A stretch of 64,000 nt of DNA from the NCBI GenBank assembly GCA_007115705.1, contig QXEO01000235.1, positions 933,537 through 997,536 on the forward strand. The letters run 5' to 3'. The stretch comes from Dactylis glomerata. Its lineage: Eukaryota; Streptophyta; Magnoliopsida; Poales; Poaceae. How positions within the stretch are numbered: position 1 is the first letter of the stretch; each line of letters starts with the position of its first letter. The notes beneath the pieces were generated by a model. That model was not told the DNA's origin. It worked only from the letters and a program-made list of their open reading frames with translations, and did not search any database. The translations under genes and the position numbers were made by a program. Positions 10,960 through 22,261 of this stretch are shown piece by piece.

Positions 10960-11455
10960 CCAAGTTGCTCGTCCCGGAAGGTAGCAACTCTCAGTGCCAG
11001 CCTGGTGGAGTCGAGTCTCGGACATGGGGCCTCTCAGACGGGTCATCGCCGTCGAGTCGACGAGGATGCCAGACGGGCATCGTCGCCGAGAATAAATAGT
11101 CTAGGGTCTGGCGCAAAAGTGTGAAAATTTAGCAAAATCAATTCTAAAATCATCTAAATCATAGCAAAATCATTTACTATCGATCTGTGTATGAAGAACA
11201 TTTGCCCCGATGCTACACAGTCAAATAAGAGATAAGCGACACAAAAATTCACAATTTTTTTTGGCATGACCAATAAAAAATGGTCATGCCGGAGTGCCAG
11301 AAACTCACCGGAACAGAAGTTACTCAACATTCCGGCAAAACATGACACTCAATATACCTGCATAAAGTTTGTCTCTGTCTACTTGTAACGCATAGTGATA
11401 CCATAGTGATATGCATAGTGTATGTTGATACATATGCATGTGTAATAAATTAAGA
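10960..11455. other. unassigned spacer
   Basis: About 500 bp between the tentative LTR limit and the first Helitron end. A GC-rich patch (11000-11090) is followed by AT-rich sequence. No ORF with recognisable content, terminal repeat or RNA gene was seen. Confidence 0.5.
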
Positions 11456-11469
11456 CTAGGAAGCTCCGA

Positions 11470-11486
11470 CGCGGCGGCACGCCGCG
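11470..11486 (-). terminator. Helitron A 3' hairpin
   Basis: A perfect 7-bp GC stem with a 3-nt loop, 14 bases from the CTAG terminus on the minus strand. In Helitrons this structure marks the 3' end for the rolling-circle transposase. Confidence 0.75.
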
Positions 11487-14083
11487 CCCGTCAAAGAGTT
11501 GTAGCATTCCTATTGAACTATGTTAGTACGAAAAATGTCTTTATGTGTAAAAGTGGAGATTAGTTCTGACCATATAGTTTGCCAGGTCACAGGTAGAAGA
11601 ACACAACTACCGGAGATACTTAAGTCTTATGGTTGACAATTTAGTTTTGCATATGCTAGATAGTTGTATAGGTTGCATGCATTTTATCAGACGGGTATAA
11701 AGCATCAAGTTTTAGTTGTCACATGTCTACTCTTGCTCGGTATTGTCAATTGTACACAATATTTTTTTTTTGACACACGTTCATCTATTGTACATAATTG
11801 TTTCAATCCTATAGGCACACTCAATTGTCGGTCCTAACTGAAGTATATTTCTGCCCCTGTAATTTTCGATTTCTAAGGATGCAGCCTAATCTGCTTCTCT
11901 GCTTGCTTACGTGCTGCAGGTTCAGGAAGAATTAGCAATGCATAGTAATGTGCAAGAAATAGTATTTAGGCTTTCTCCAGTCTACTGTCTGAATGGCATC
12001 GTCATTTACCACATCCTGCATGGAGTTAGTAGAAAATCAGAACCAGAATCGAGTGGAGAAAGGGCATATCGGTAGCTAACAAATGAAACCAACATTGATA
12101 TAGCTAGAAAAATACAGCTGGTTCCCACTCTAGAGAACGATCAACATAAAATCGCAAGCCATATGCAAACCAAGCATGACATGGTATGTGAACTGCATTT
12201 GTTATTGCTCATGCTTAAGACTTTTATCTTACGAATGTTCATTTTGAGTTGGAGTAGGAAGCAAAAGAAAGTTGGTAGTTGAGGAGATTTATCAACATGT
12301 AGAATTAAAAAAGTAGAATAAAAAACTATCAGCAGATTCAAAGTAGAATAAAAAAACTACCAGAAGATTATATTTGATTGACAAAATTGCAGCCTTCCAC
12401 CAAACTAAGCAGGAAGATGCAGCAAAAAGGGAAATCAAAATAAGGAAAGAACATATTAATAATACTCATATGAAACTTGAAGGAACATAACACAATGGCT
12501 CTCTTACAATGGGAGCAACAAATAGAAGATAGCCAAATAACTGCTGGGAGATCTCACCTCGGCAACTGAACATTTGTGCATCAAATATAATGCAGTGCCA
12601 AACAGGTAACCAGCTCTTGCTGCCTGCTAAGCCACTGCACCTTCCTCTGTCTTCTGAACAATCACATACTTGAGTTTACAAATTAATTTGTATAAGTACC
12701 CTCCTACAGTTTATCATAAAAAAAGGGGGTTGACTTAAGGTAACGACAGTAGAAGATATTACCGAAAAACTGAAATAGTTATTCAGTACATACCACACCT
12801 GCTCTAAGCATTTAAAATACTTTGATAGCAACTCATGAGTGATGAGAGCATATAATTGACATGCGCACTTGATGTCCCTCTGCCCTCTGTAAGAATGATA
12901 ACATGTAAGAGTTGACGCTAGATTCATCTTCCATAGAAAAGTAGAGAGCATTTGACCCCCAAAAAAATCTCAGAATAAGGACATTAGAATAAGAAATCTA
13001 TGCCATCTCTAATCTGAAGAGGAAACATATTCAACGCTAGAACTGGTAGTGCATAGCGCTCCTAAACATACTAAAACAAATTTATCTTTACACTCAAAAT
13101 AAAGATGGGCACGTAAACAACCAACTTGATTATTGATGATAAATTTGTATCAACGTTTTCCCTCACCAATACAGTACGAAAATGTAAGCAAAGTGTGTAG
13201 TACCCTAAACATCTTGTCCCTGCTGCTGTGTTTGATATTCTTATGATCAAGAGGATTAACTCGTACACAGAACAAAGTAACATGTGAGAATGTCTAGAAA
13301 TCTTAGAAGAAAAAAAACAATCAAACCATAAGCATCTGTCCCAACTCTTCTAAACAATACATGCAAGCAGCAAGCTTATCTAGACTAAAAGAGAAACACA
13401 TAAACAAAGGATAAAACTCACATAATAATTGATAAGCTTATATCCATCGATCTGCAGTCCATGAACTAACAAAGGATATCAATGAACTGATATATGATCA
13501 TGTTCGCAATTATTTACTTATTTAGGTTACAGGGGAAATTAAATAGCTCTTTTTTTGCCATAAGAATAATTTCAATATCCCACAAAAATAACCAAATTTA
13601 ACAACTGAGAACAAAACTGAATTCAATCACACTTCGACCACACGATGAGATCATCGATACAAAACTCATGGTCTAATATGCCTGCAGATCAACAGTGTTG
13701 CGGTTCCGTGTAAGGAATGCATGCAAACTTAGCATATGACCAAGAGATGGTTGGCGATATACATAGTGCATTATCAGTTAAGATATTCAAGTATCAGTGA
13801 TCAGAGATGCACACTTTCAGAATGGACAGGTCCGCTTATGTACTTTCAGTGCAGTCCCCATGAGCAGTTGATGGATAAGATAACTAAATCTATCATGCAC
13901 TTCACCATGGATGGAAACTGCAATTTGACAGTTAGTCAAGTAAAAAAACCAACCGCTCAACTGAACAAAGTAGATGATAACAGGAAAGCATTACAAATGC
14001 AGTTTCTTGCTTAGTCTCTCTTCCTAAAGAGCAATATGCAAGAAGGAAGATGAAGCACTATAAATGTTACTGCAGAATAGTTA

Positions 14084-14226
14084 AAAAAAAGATATCATAG
14101 GGGAGGAGCCCCTGTGATTTTTAATTAAGAAGAAGGTGTGGGGAGGCAGCGTAGTCCGGGAGTCGAACACGTGCCCTGAAGGATAGCGCCACTACGCTCC
14201 TACCACTGGACCGATGGTCCATCCAC
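14084..14226 (-). mobile_element. tRNA-derived SINE with 18-bp target duplication
   Basis: The minus strand from 14226 shows a tRNA-like head with an A-box-like AGTGGTAGGAGC and a B box GTTCGACTCC about 40 bases later. A tRNA-unrelated body follows, ending in a run of T (plus-strand A-run at 14084-14091). It is flanked by a perfect direct repeat GTTACTGCAGAATAGTTA (14066-14083 and 14227-14244), the target duplication of LINE-mediated retrotransposition. A box, B box, T-run tail and long duplication together identify a SINE rather than a tRNA gene. It is about 143 bp and inserted inside Helitron A. Confidence 0.88.
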
Positions 14227-15274
14227 GTTACTGCAGAATAGTTATAACAACGTTCAAAATAGTAATGTGCATATCAGGAATAAAGTGTGGCGAGGCAGTG
14301 AAAATATACATATTGCTAACATGTAGAATATTATTGCTGTAATTTTAAGGTTAGGTTGTTGGTCTGAAATTTACTTTCAGCAGCACCTGGTCCGATAAAC
14401 TAACCCTGGTATCTCTGAGACTGATTTGCAGATGTACGATACAAATAATGTTTGGTCTACCAAATAATATAGTAACAAAACCTTCTTGTCCGAGTTATTA
14501 AGTTGAAAATAATTAATAGATTAAGACTTACATGTGAAACTAAAAGCCATAAGCAAATGAATCCAAGGAGTAAGAGTAAACTCACCTGTTATGAGCTGAC
14601 GTAAAACAAATCCTTGCTCACAGCGTCATTAGTTTCACCCTGGAATTGACCTCATCTTGACCTTGCATACTGGTCCTCTTCTTTCTGATTTGCCTCAAAC
14701 TTCAGCCCTTACATGCAAAACAAATATTCAGCAAAATCAGTGAGCAAAATGAGCACTGCATTTTTAAGCACATGAAAAGCCTTAGGACTGCAGAAGTACT
14801 CTAAATAAATCTAGAAAGTGAAGACGATGAGGTGCATACGGTCAGACATTCGTGTGGCACTACGAAGTAGTCCGAGCGCTGCAAGAAGGCCCAGAAAAGA
14901 TTATGAAAAATTCACTCACTCTCTATATCTCTCAAGCGTTCTATCTACCTCTGTAGTATGGCTTGTTACACCCTGTCACTCTGTCAGTCCGTATGATACG
15001 TGACACAACTTTAGTGCGCAACCAGATGAGAATTGTGTCTTGATTATCGAATCTTGATCCTTCAATTGTAGGCTTGGCAGATAATCACTGCAATCTGATC
15101 TGCTTTGGACTGTTATCGATGTGCATACAATTGTTAGCTTGAGTAGCCAAAAAATAAATGCTGAATTGAGGCCTAATTAGCAGTTAAATATATTCAGAAT
15201 TTATACATGCAGCTACAATAGCTATACAACCAGCCAGAGGAGGTGGTTAGCTACTGTCTCCTGTAGTCCTCACT

Positions 15275-15962
15275 TTTTATATTATCGCTTCCATGTAGTA
15301 GCCGACAAATATCTCTGAAAAATAAAATAATGATGAACCTTCAGTAACCATTACCAAAGTAAAGAAAATGAATAATCTTCACCACTGTTTGACAAAGTAG
15401 CTACCATAACCTAGAAGTTTTCAGTCCGACACAATAGCAGGCGATGCCACCTCCTGATGCACATTCACAGCGCCAATCATTGTAAGCAATAGAGATGATC
15501 CTAGCCCTCCTGATTGTTCTACAAAGAAGAGACACATAAAAACGATTCCTAAATCACTTCAAACATTGTAATAGAAGAAGGAAATTTATAGATGCATGTT
15601 TGACTAATTTCATAGTGGTTTTATATTATCGCTTCCATGTAGTAGCCGACAAATATCTCTAAAAAATAAAATAATGATGAACCTTCAGTAACCATTACCA
15701 AAGTAAAGAAAATGAATAATCTTCACCACTGTTTGACAAAGTAGCTACCAGAACCTAGATGTTTTCAGTCCGACACAATAGCAGGCGATGCCACCTCCTG
15801 ATGCACATTCACAGCGCCAATCATTGTAAGCAATAGAGATGATCCTAGCCCTCCTAATTGTTCTACAAAGAAGAGACACATAAAAACGATTCCTAAATCA
15901 CTTCAAACATTGTAATAGAAGAAGGAAATTTATAGATGCATGTTTGACTAATTTCATAGTGG
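15275..15962. repeat. 344-bp tandem duplication
   Basis: The unit 15275-15618 is repeated at 15619-15962 with only a few base changes; the offset is 344 bp at both ends of the alignment. Near identity indicates a recent duplication within Helitron A. No coding content recognised. Confidence 0.92.
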
Positions 15963-16365
15963 ATGCGCATACGTACCTGGCGGTGGTGAGATGCTCATGA
16001 CCAGAGCCTGCCACCAGCGGTAGAGGATGTTCACAGGACCGGCTTAGCCCGATTCGGAGCCCAGCGGCAGACGAAGTTTGGAGATCGGCCTGGGCAAGAT
16101 CAGGCCCACCCCTGCCGCACAACTGCAATCCACCAGATCGCCTGCGCCACGCCCGGCCGTTGCCGCCCCCACAGCACCGATGCCTGGCGGAGCCGGAGCA
16201 GGGGCCGACATCGCGCCCGACTCCATTGTCGCGTTTACGTCGACCGGAAGCACGCGTTATTGGATAGGGCTGGAGGAGCAGCTCTGTGGCCTGCCCAGCA
16301 CAGCCTGGGGCAGCGCAGTTGTGGCAGCCGGCAGGGAGGACGCCCGACTCTTGCTTCGTGATTGA

Positions 16366-16535
16366 GCTGTGTGCCCGGCCGGCAGAGATCGAGGTGAGGG
16401 AGGAGGGGGTCGCATCGGGGAATTAGGAAAAAGAGACCTGGATAAATTAAGCTGCGTGCCCGGCCGGCAGAGATCGAGGCGAGGGAGGAGGGATTCGCAT
16501 CGGGGAATTAGGAAAAAGAGACCTGGATAAAGGGG
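16366..16535. repeat. 85-bp tandem duplication
   Basis: The unit beginning GCTGTGTGCCCGGCCGGCAG at 16366 recurs at 16451 with a few substitutions, each copy ending GAGACCTGGATAAA. It lies in the GC-rich 5' part of Helitron A and creates the repetitive proline/serine peptides of the shadow ORFs there. Confidence 0.9.
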
Positions 16536-17191
16536 CGGACAGCAGGAGCCAACGCCACAAACCTGCGGGTCTAGAAGCACGCCGGATCGGTGAAGCCCGC
16601 CCCCCAGATGCACCTGAAACTTCTCCTCGCCGGCCGGCCTCGGAAAGGGAAAGATGGAGAGGTGCTATGCGTTCGTTGGTGCAGTGAGAAAGAAGGAAGA
16701 TGAACCTGGGCGGTGCTCGCCATGGCGCCACAATCAGTCAACACCGCCTCCTGCACTTCCGGCACGAACACCACCGCGTCTCTCCTCCTCCCCTCCTCCC
16801 GTTTCACGTCCTCTTCCCAGCTCACTCGAAAAAATGCATTGGGCAGGAAAAACTTCGACAGAAATTCCTATGGCGGCTAAGAAGAGAGAGGAGGGCGCAG
16901 GTCTGCGGGAGAGAAACCTAGGCGGCGGTGGAGATTTTTGTGACCTGGTGATGGCATTGGGGAGGAATGCAGCGATGGAATTGGGGAGGAAGAGGCGTGG
17001 ATGGTTCGGGACGCGGTGACACCGCTTTAACCGCACCGCTCTTGACTGCCCGTTGAGATTAGATCTAACGGCTCTTCACATTGAAATTACTGTAGATGCG
17101 CGATTTTGGGTATCTACAGTACTCATCTGCCAAATGGCATCCCTAATAGAGTGTCAAAACTTTTAACTTTTATATATGTACTAGGATGTCA

Positions 17192-17212
17192 GGCGCGTCG
17201 CCACGCCGCGCC
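17192..17212 (-). terminator. Helitron B 3' hairpin
   Basis: Stem GGCGCGTCG/CGCCGCGCC with a short loop and one mismatch, a few bases before the terminal CTAG. Same arrangement as the Helitron A hairpin. Confidence 0.7.
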
Positions 17213-17267
17213 CTTGATTCTATTTTATTGGCGTGACCCTTATAAAGAGTATAGGTTGAGACGTTTA

Positions 17268-17463
17268 GGGCATGTACAATGCTAGGTGCTTAGGGGAGAT
17301 GCTTAGGTCAATAAACCGGTTTTTAGTTAAGCACCGGTGCTTATATAAACTAGGCAGATGCCTAACTAAGCACCTCTCCTATACAAATAAGCACCAGTGC
17401 TTAGCAAAACGCTTGGTTTATTTTGGTAAGCACCCTCTCTAAGCACTCCCATTGTACATGGCC
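17268..17463. mobile_element. Tourist-like (PIF/Harbinger) MITE, 196 bp
   Basis: Terminal repeats GGGCATGTACAATG and CATTGTACATGGCC are near-perfect inverses, flanked by TTA on both sides (17265-17267, 17464-17466). Internally the sequence is a run of GGTGCTTA/TAAGCACC motifs in both orientations. It is nested in Helitron B, close to its 3' end. Confidence 0.88.
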
Positions 17464-18873
17464 TTAGTACAACAGATTTATTCTTGTCAAGTATAAATTT
17501 GTCTAATTAAGTAGGCAATATGAGAGAGACAGAGCATGTTGTGGTTGCTTCAGTAGTCACTGTTGAGCTGAATGTTAGCTACACAATCATCTACAGGGAA
17601 GAAATAACCACCAGGTAACAATAATATTATAAATTTCATTTTCAGTTAGCGTAATCCATTGAATCCTGTCTTGGGTGGACTGACAATTATACAAAAACTT
17701 TGTCCTCGGCAGATCGACAAATAAACAAAAGTTGGAGAGGCAGGTGATGAAGAAATTAGACAAAACCATACGTCAGTACCGAGCAACTGAAAATTTAAAG
17801 GTTAATCTGGGGAAATGTAAAGGGTAGAGAAAGAAAGGATATTTTTCAGTACATTTTTTACTACAGTTTTATACAACACAAATTGCAGAAAGTAAACACT
17901 AACTGTGGCATAATGTGGAACCAACTATTAATAGGAAGTACAGATAACATAGATATGGCACTGTCTGAACTAAACACACTGCACAACACTGTCTAAACGG
18001 AACACATTGTGCTTGCAAGCGATGCAGCTCCTATAAGTAATTTAAGCACTGATCAATAACTGCAGACAGTAGTTGAAGGTCGAGTTGGTTGATTGAACAT
18101 GGTCTGGTGGAATGTAGTTTGCTCGGCCCATCGTACTGCTCCCAAGAAGCATCTCGTCTCTGCCTGTGATGGTCACACCAGCAAGAAAATAGCTTGTATC
18201 GGCGCAGGATTGCTGTGGTGTGTAATGTAAGCAAAAGGCAGCAAGAATCTGGATGCAGTGTACTTGTTCATATATTTTACTCTCTAAAAAAACATCTTTG
18301 GAAGATGAGGAAAAACTCTAGCGAGTTCAGACCCTTAATGAGATTAGAGTTTTTTTTAGATCTCAGCTATGTATCCCTATTGCAGAGAGTAAAATAAGGG
18401 CCAAAATGTAGCATAGCAAACAACAAATGTCTATAATTTCTCTATTATTCTACAATCTGAACGTGTTATTAAGTACATGTTAAGTGTACAATATATTAAC
18501 TAAAAGCAAAAAGTCTAGCCTTGGTTGACCCAGACTTTGGAGCAAGGCCAGACATTTGATCTCCAAAACTACCACTGTCAAAACACACCTTCCCGGTATA
18601 TCAATTACTTTATCATGGGAAGAAAGCAAGGAAGAAGAAAATAGAAATTACCAAATGGAGAAACCCTTAATGCAGTGGCCCATGTTCCTGGCGTTCATGC
18701 CTAACTAACCAATCATGGCCTGGAAAAACTAAATGATTCTATCTGTATATGGCCATTCAGGGAAAAATTGAACAGGCCACACATGAAAACACACGGTAAG
18801 ATCTAATTAGTTGGATGCATTTTTGTATCCTTCCACTGAAAATGTCTACATCAGCTTTAGTGGAGTGTCAAGA

Positions 18874-19014
18874 CAGAGATGTAAACGAACCAGAGAAGAT
18901 TCGAATTTGAACTCCTAAATCAAAAACAACACATACATCTTTGTCAGAGATGTAAACGAACCAGAGAAGATTTGAATTTGAACTCCTAAATAAAAACAAC
19001 ACATACATCTTCGT
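18874..19014. repeat. 71-bp tandem duplication
   Basis: CAGAGATGTAAACGAACCAG at 18874 recurs at 18945, and the copies end ACACATACATCTT(T/C)GTC. A few differences only. Lies within Helitron B. Confidence 0.88.
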
Positions 19015-20570
19015 CCGGGGCAGAAAATGAAAAACAAAATCAATTATGCACTAAGAGAAGTGCAGGTTTAATGGTACAAAGAAAAATACTTGCCTCTGAG
19101 GTTTTTACCAAACAACGAAGCAGGCAGAATATCGTGGAGTAGATGCACAGCCGCACAAACACAATTGATTTTCTTATACTTCATCTGTCCAATAAACAGC
19201 CCTCATAGAGTCATAGTAGTTCTCAGTTCTTGTATGCATCCTATCCCTACAGAAAAAAGGCAGCTCTTCAAGACATGTCTATCAGACTCACGGCTAAGAA
19301 TCTCACCTTCAGATGATGAGGAATTCAAATTTCAAAGGTGTCTCATCACAAAATTAAGCTGCTTCAGCTGGTAAAAAACTTATAAAAAAGAAGACCACTC
19401 TTAGACTCCATATCAGGAAATCAACCGAAAATCACTCCAAATCGGCGACCTCCGTTAGAGCATTCTTCATCCAGAATGTTGAACAATAATTAAGAGAGGT
19501 GCCACGCTGCCACACCATCGGAGCCATTGAGTCAAACAGAGCAGGCAGCGCAGAATCACGAACTAATAGATGAAGAACACCGCCATGGGAGCCAAAAAAC
19601 AACCCAAAACTAAAGGCGGAAGCAGGAATTACGCAGTATACCGGGGCAATGTTTCTAGTCAGGAACACGTCCTCCCAAGAATCTCACGGCAGCAGCTGGA
19701 TCAGGAAGTCAGTCGTCCTCCAACTGGCTTGTAGAGAGAAAAGCTAGAGAGATTAGAGGCAGTCGATTTGGTCGCACTCAAGCAGATCGGCAGGCCCAAT
19801 ACCTTGCGTATCAGCAATTCGGCGCAACTCCAATTGGCCCGGAACGTGCATCCGCAATTTGGAGTCCCTTCTCATCGTTGCTCCCATGAGGGCGGAGCAC
19901 GGCACAGACCCACCAGCACCAACGGAAGCGACCTTGGTGCACCTGCTCTAGCTGCTAAGCGAGTCAACGCGCAGCTCCACCGCACTGTCAATAACCTGCA
20001 GCAGCCCGTCTGACGGGCCGCCCAGCAATCTCTGCTGGAGCCGGACACCAGGAGGAGGTCGACCTGGCCAGCAACGCCGGGAGGATGCGGTAACAACGAC
20101 GGCAAGGCATGACCACCACTCCAATCCGGCGGCCCGGATAGAGAACACTTGGAGGGGCATTAGGGCTAGCATGGGGCATCGGCCAGCCGACGGCAGGACC
20201 AGGCGGCAATGGCGTCCATGGGTCAGGGGAAGGTGTGCGTCGGCCCCAGAAGAGGATTGTGGCGGCGGCAATGAAGATAAGGCAGCACGTTATCATCAGA
20301 GAAGAAAGGATAGGGACGGGGGCAAAGTGATGTTGAATTTTGTCACCGCTTTGACCAAAGAAGCGGGACAGGAGTTCTCTGGAGAAGACGTCCATAGGAG
20401 AGAAGGGCGCGTGGCAGAACCTGAAGAAGCCAACGCCATCATCAATTTAACAGCCTAGAAAAAAGCAGCACGATTGTTACTGTAGATGCGCAACTTCGTC
20501 ATCTACAGTACCCAGTCTGATTTGGCATCGCTAATTGAAGCCTAAAACTATCAACTTTTATATATGTAGA

Positions 20571-21130
20571 ATAGATTACTGTCACTTACTCTTGTAAGAT
20601 AAACTTGGAGAAGTTCTGTACTAAAAATATGCATAGTGATACCATGTTGTGGTTTGATTCAGGTCTGGTGTTTCCTGTATATAACCTTCTATGCCCATGC
20701 TCTTAAGTTATATTTCTTTAGAGAGACACACTTTTCGCATAGATCGACCAAAGTCAATTATGTATAGTTATTTTTGAAATGGCTATTATGTATAGATTAG
20801 TTCTAGGACATAGACAAGTTTAGGTCGCACAAGCATACTAGAGGAACATAGACAAGTGTAGATTTGTATAATGTTTTACAAAACGATAATTATTGTGTTG
20901 AAGTACAAGGGGTATAAATAGAGGGGAGAGGGGCGGCGGCTAACCCTAACCCTAACTTGTATTACAAGTAATATAGTCTAACAACAAGATCTAGGGCGCG
21001 TACGGTGGACGTACCTCCTGCTTGATGCCGAGGGGGTAGATGTCGGCGAAGGTGATGCTCCACGGGCGGCGCTGACTACACGGGGCGGGGCTCCATGGAA
21101 CGAGGCTCCACGGGCGGCGCGGCGTGTCCA
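20571..21130. other. unassigned, with a promoter-like TATA and leader
   Basis: AT-rich sequence ends in GTATAAATAGAGGGGAG at about 20910 and then CTAACCCTAACCCTAAC. TATA plus such a leader about 30 bp later is common in grass LTRs and promoters. I could not find matching LTR ends or a coding region that follows, so it is left unassigned. Confidence 0.35.
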
Positions 21131-21345
21131 TGGACTGTGCTAGCTCGGACGGACGGCGCTGACTCGGATGGACGTCGCTGGCTCGGGCGATGCGGCGCTA
21201 GCTCGGGCGGCGCAACACGGGGCTCCATGGTGCGGGATCTCGGACGATGGCGCTGGCTCGGATGGACGGCGCTGGCTCGGTGGCGTGACGCTGGCTCGGA
21301 TAGGGCGGGGCTGGCTCGGTGGTGTGACGCTGGCTCGGGCGGCGC
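21131..21345. repeat. GCTGGCTCGG minisatellite
   Basis: Imperfect tandem copies of a unit around GCGCTGGCTCGGATGGAC, spaced about 20-40 bp, in a GC-rich block. ORFs on both strands here translate the repeat and are not convincing genes. Confidence 0.75.
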
Positions 21346-21408
21346 AGGATCGATTTTAGGGTTTGGAGGAGAATTGGGATAGAGGAGAAGAGAGGAGGGC
21401 GCCCCATG

Positions 21409-21783
21409 TGTTATAGTGAGGGCGAAACACCATTTATCCCCGGCGAACGGTACCCCTATGCATCGGGGGTCCTTGAAGGAATGTCCATGGTGGGCCTGGC
21501 CCACTATTTCCCCGGCGCACCTTCCCATATTCGCCGGAGATAGGCCCATTATCCACGGCGAATACATGCGCTATTTGATAGGGGTAAGGGTGAACAGGAT
21601 CGGCTCAGCACGGGTGGGCCTGGTCCGCCTTATTGCCGGCGAATCCAGGAGACGTTCGCCGGCGGTATTCGCCCTAACGCCGGCGCACATAGGCTTATTC
21701 GCCGGCAATAGAAGAACACCGGCGCATGAGTTCTAAATTCTTCGGCGGTAAGCCATCTGGCTATAAGCAATTCTCTAGTAGTG
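21409..21783 (-). mobile_element. orphan CACTA-type end with subterminal repeats
   Basis: The minus strand starting at 21783 reads CACTACTAGAGAATTGC, a CACTA terminal repeat. It is followed over about 300 bp by many short GCCGGCGAA/TTCGCCGG motifs in both orientations, as in the subterminal regions of CACTA elements. No matching plus-strand CACTACTAG end was found to the left, so this is one end of a truncated copy. Confidence 0.5.
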
Positions 21784-21883
21784 GGGACGCCTACGGCGTC
21801 CAGGACTTCCCCCTAACGAGGAAGACGACCACTACGACGTGGCCATGGAAGGTGACATGGTCAAGTAGGAGGCCGACGAGGCC

Positions 21884-22261
21884 ATGGAGGACGCCACCCC
21901 GCCGGGCTTTGGCAACCTGCCCCCAGAGTACCAGACAGTCCTCGCTGCCGGCTACGACGAGGACGCCCTCCTGCAACAGGTCTTGGAGGCGTCCAAGACT
22001 GACGAGGAACGAGGTTCCCCGACCTCTAGGAGGCCCTTGCGCTCACTGGAATGGTGGCGGTGCACTTGGTTTCTCTGCCACGTCCACCACCACTACCAGC
22101 GCACGCGCTGCCCCTTGCGGCACGAGGGGCAGGAGGTGCCGCCTCCACCGGGCGCTCTGCCGCGTCAGTGTTATCATTACCACCCGCACGGAGTGGTCAT
22201 CAACCCGCCGCAGTCGCAGCCGGAGGTCGTCGTCGACCTTGTCTCCGACGACGAGGAGTAG
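21884..22261 (+). CDS. unrecognised 125-residue ORF, probably transposon-associated
   Basis: An open frame from ATG (MEDATPPGFGNLPPEYQTVL...) to TAG at 22261. The protein is acidic at its start, has a helical segment around residues 15-40 (LAAGYDEDALLQQVLEASK), a His/Pro-rich middle and ends VVDLVSDDEE. Similar short proteins with a ...VVDLVSDDE tail are, to my recollection, frequent in TE-derived sequence of grasses, but I cannot name the family. An upstream in-frame stop precedes it, so it may be the C-terminal remnant of a longer protein. The 3' flank (A/T-rich, AATGAATG, then CGGCCCGCTGG) is split by the CACTA element at 22446. Function unknown. Confidence 0.35.
   Translation: MEDATPPGFGNLPPEYQTVLAAGYDEDALLQQVLEASKTDEERGSPTSRRPLRSLEWWRCTWFLCHVHHHYQRTRCPLRHEGQEVPPPPGALPRQCYHYHPHGVVINPPQSQPEVVVDLVSDDEE

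Larger units (their letters stand above)
11456..17180 (-). mobile_element. Helitron A, minus strand, non-autonomous
   Basis: On the minus strand the 3' end is CTAG (11456-11459) followed by T (11455). Fourteen bases before the end is a GC hairpin (CGCGGCG, 3-nt loop, CGCCGCG at 11470-11486). A short GC hairpin followed by CTRR and insertion before T is the Helitron signature. The 5' end is placed where ACATATATAAAAGTT begins (17180 downward), a sequence repeated at the 5' end of Helitron B. Both also share a subterminal inverted pair TACTGTAGAT/ATCTACAGTA. The canonical 5' TC is not visible here. No Rep/helicase gene is present, so it is non-autonomous. ORFs at 16000-17040 overlap on both strands and I recognise none. 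Confidence 0.7.
17181..20570 (-). mobile_element. Helitron B, minus strand, directly abutting Helitron A
   Basis: On the minus strand the 3' end is CTAG (17181-17184), followed by T, preceded by a 9-bp GC stem with one mismatch (17192-17212). The 5' end is about 20570, reading TCTACATATATAAAAGTT. The same 5' subterminal sequence and the TACTGTAGAT/ATCTACAGTA pair (20476-20511) occur in Helitron A. The base before the putative 5' TC is T rather than the expected A, so the exact start is uncertain. No replication protein is encoded. GC-rich ORFs at 19768-20458 overlap on both strands and are unrecognised; they may be captured gene pieces, which I cannot show. Confidence 0.65.

Noticed and set aside
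14084..14226. A tRNA gene on the minus strand
   Set aside because: A- and B-box sequences are present, but the body continues beyond a tRNA, ends in a T-run and is flanked by an 18-bp direct repeat, so it is a SINE.
16044..17036. Several overlapping ORFs in the 5' part of Helitron A
   Set aside because: Overlap in four or more frames, contain an 85-bp tandem duplication and show no known domain; possible captured exons but not supportable.
19768..20458. Candidate gene in Helitron B
   Set aside because: Open frames on both strands in GC-rich DNA without recognisable domains or introns.
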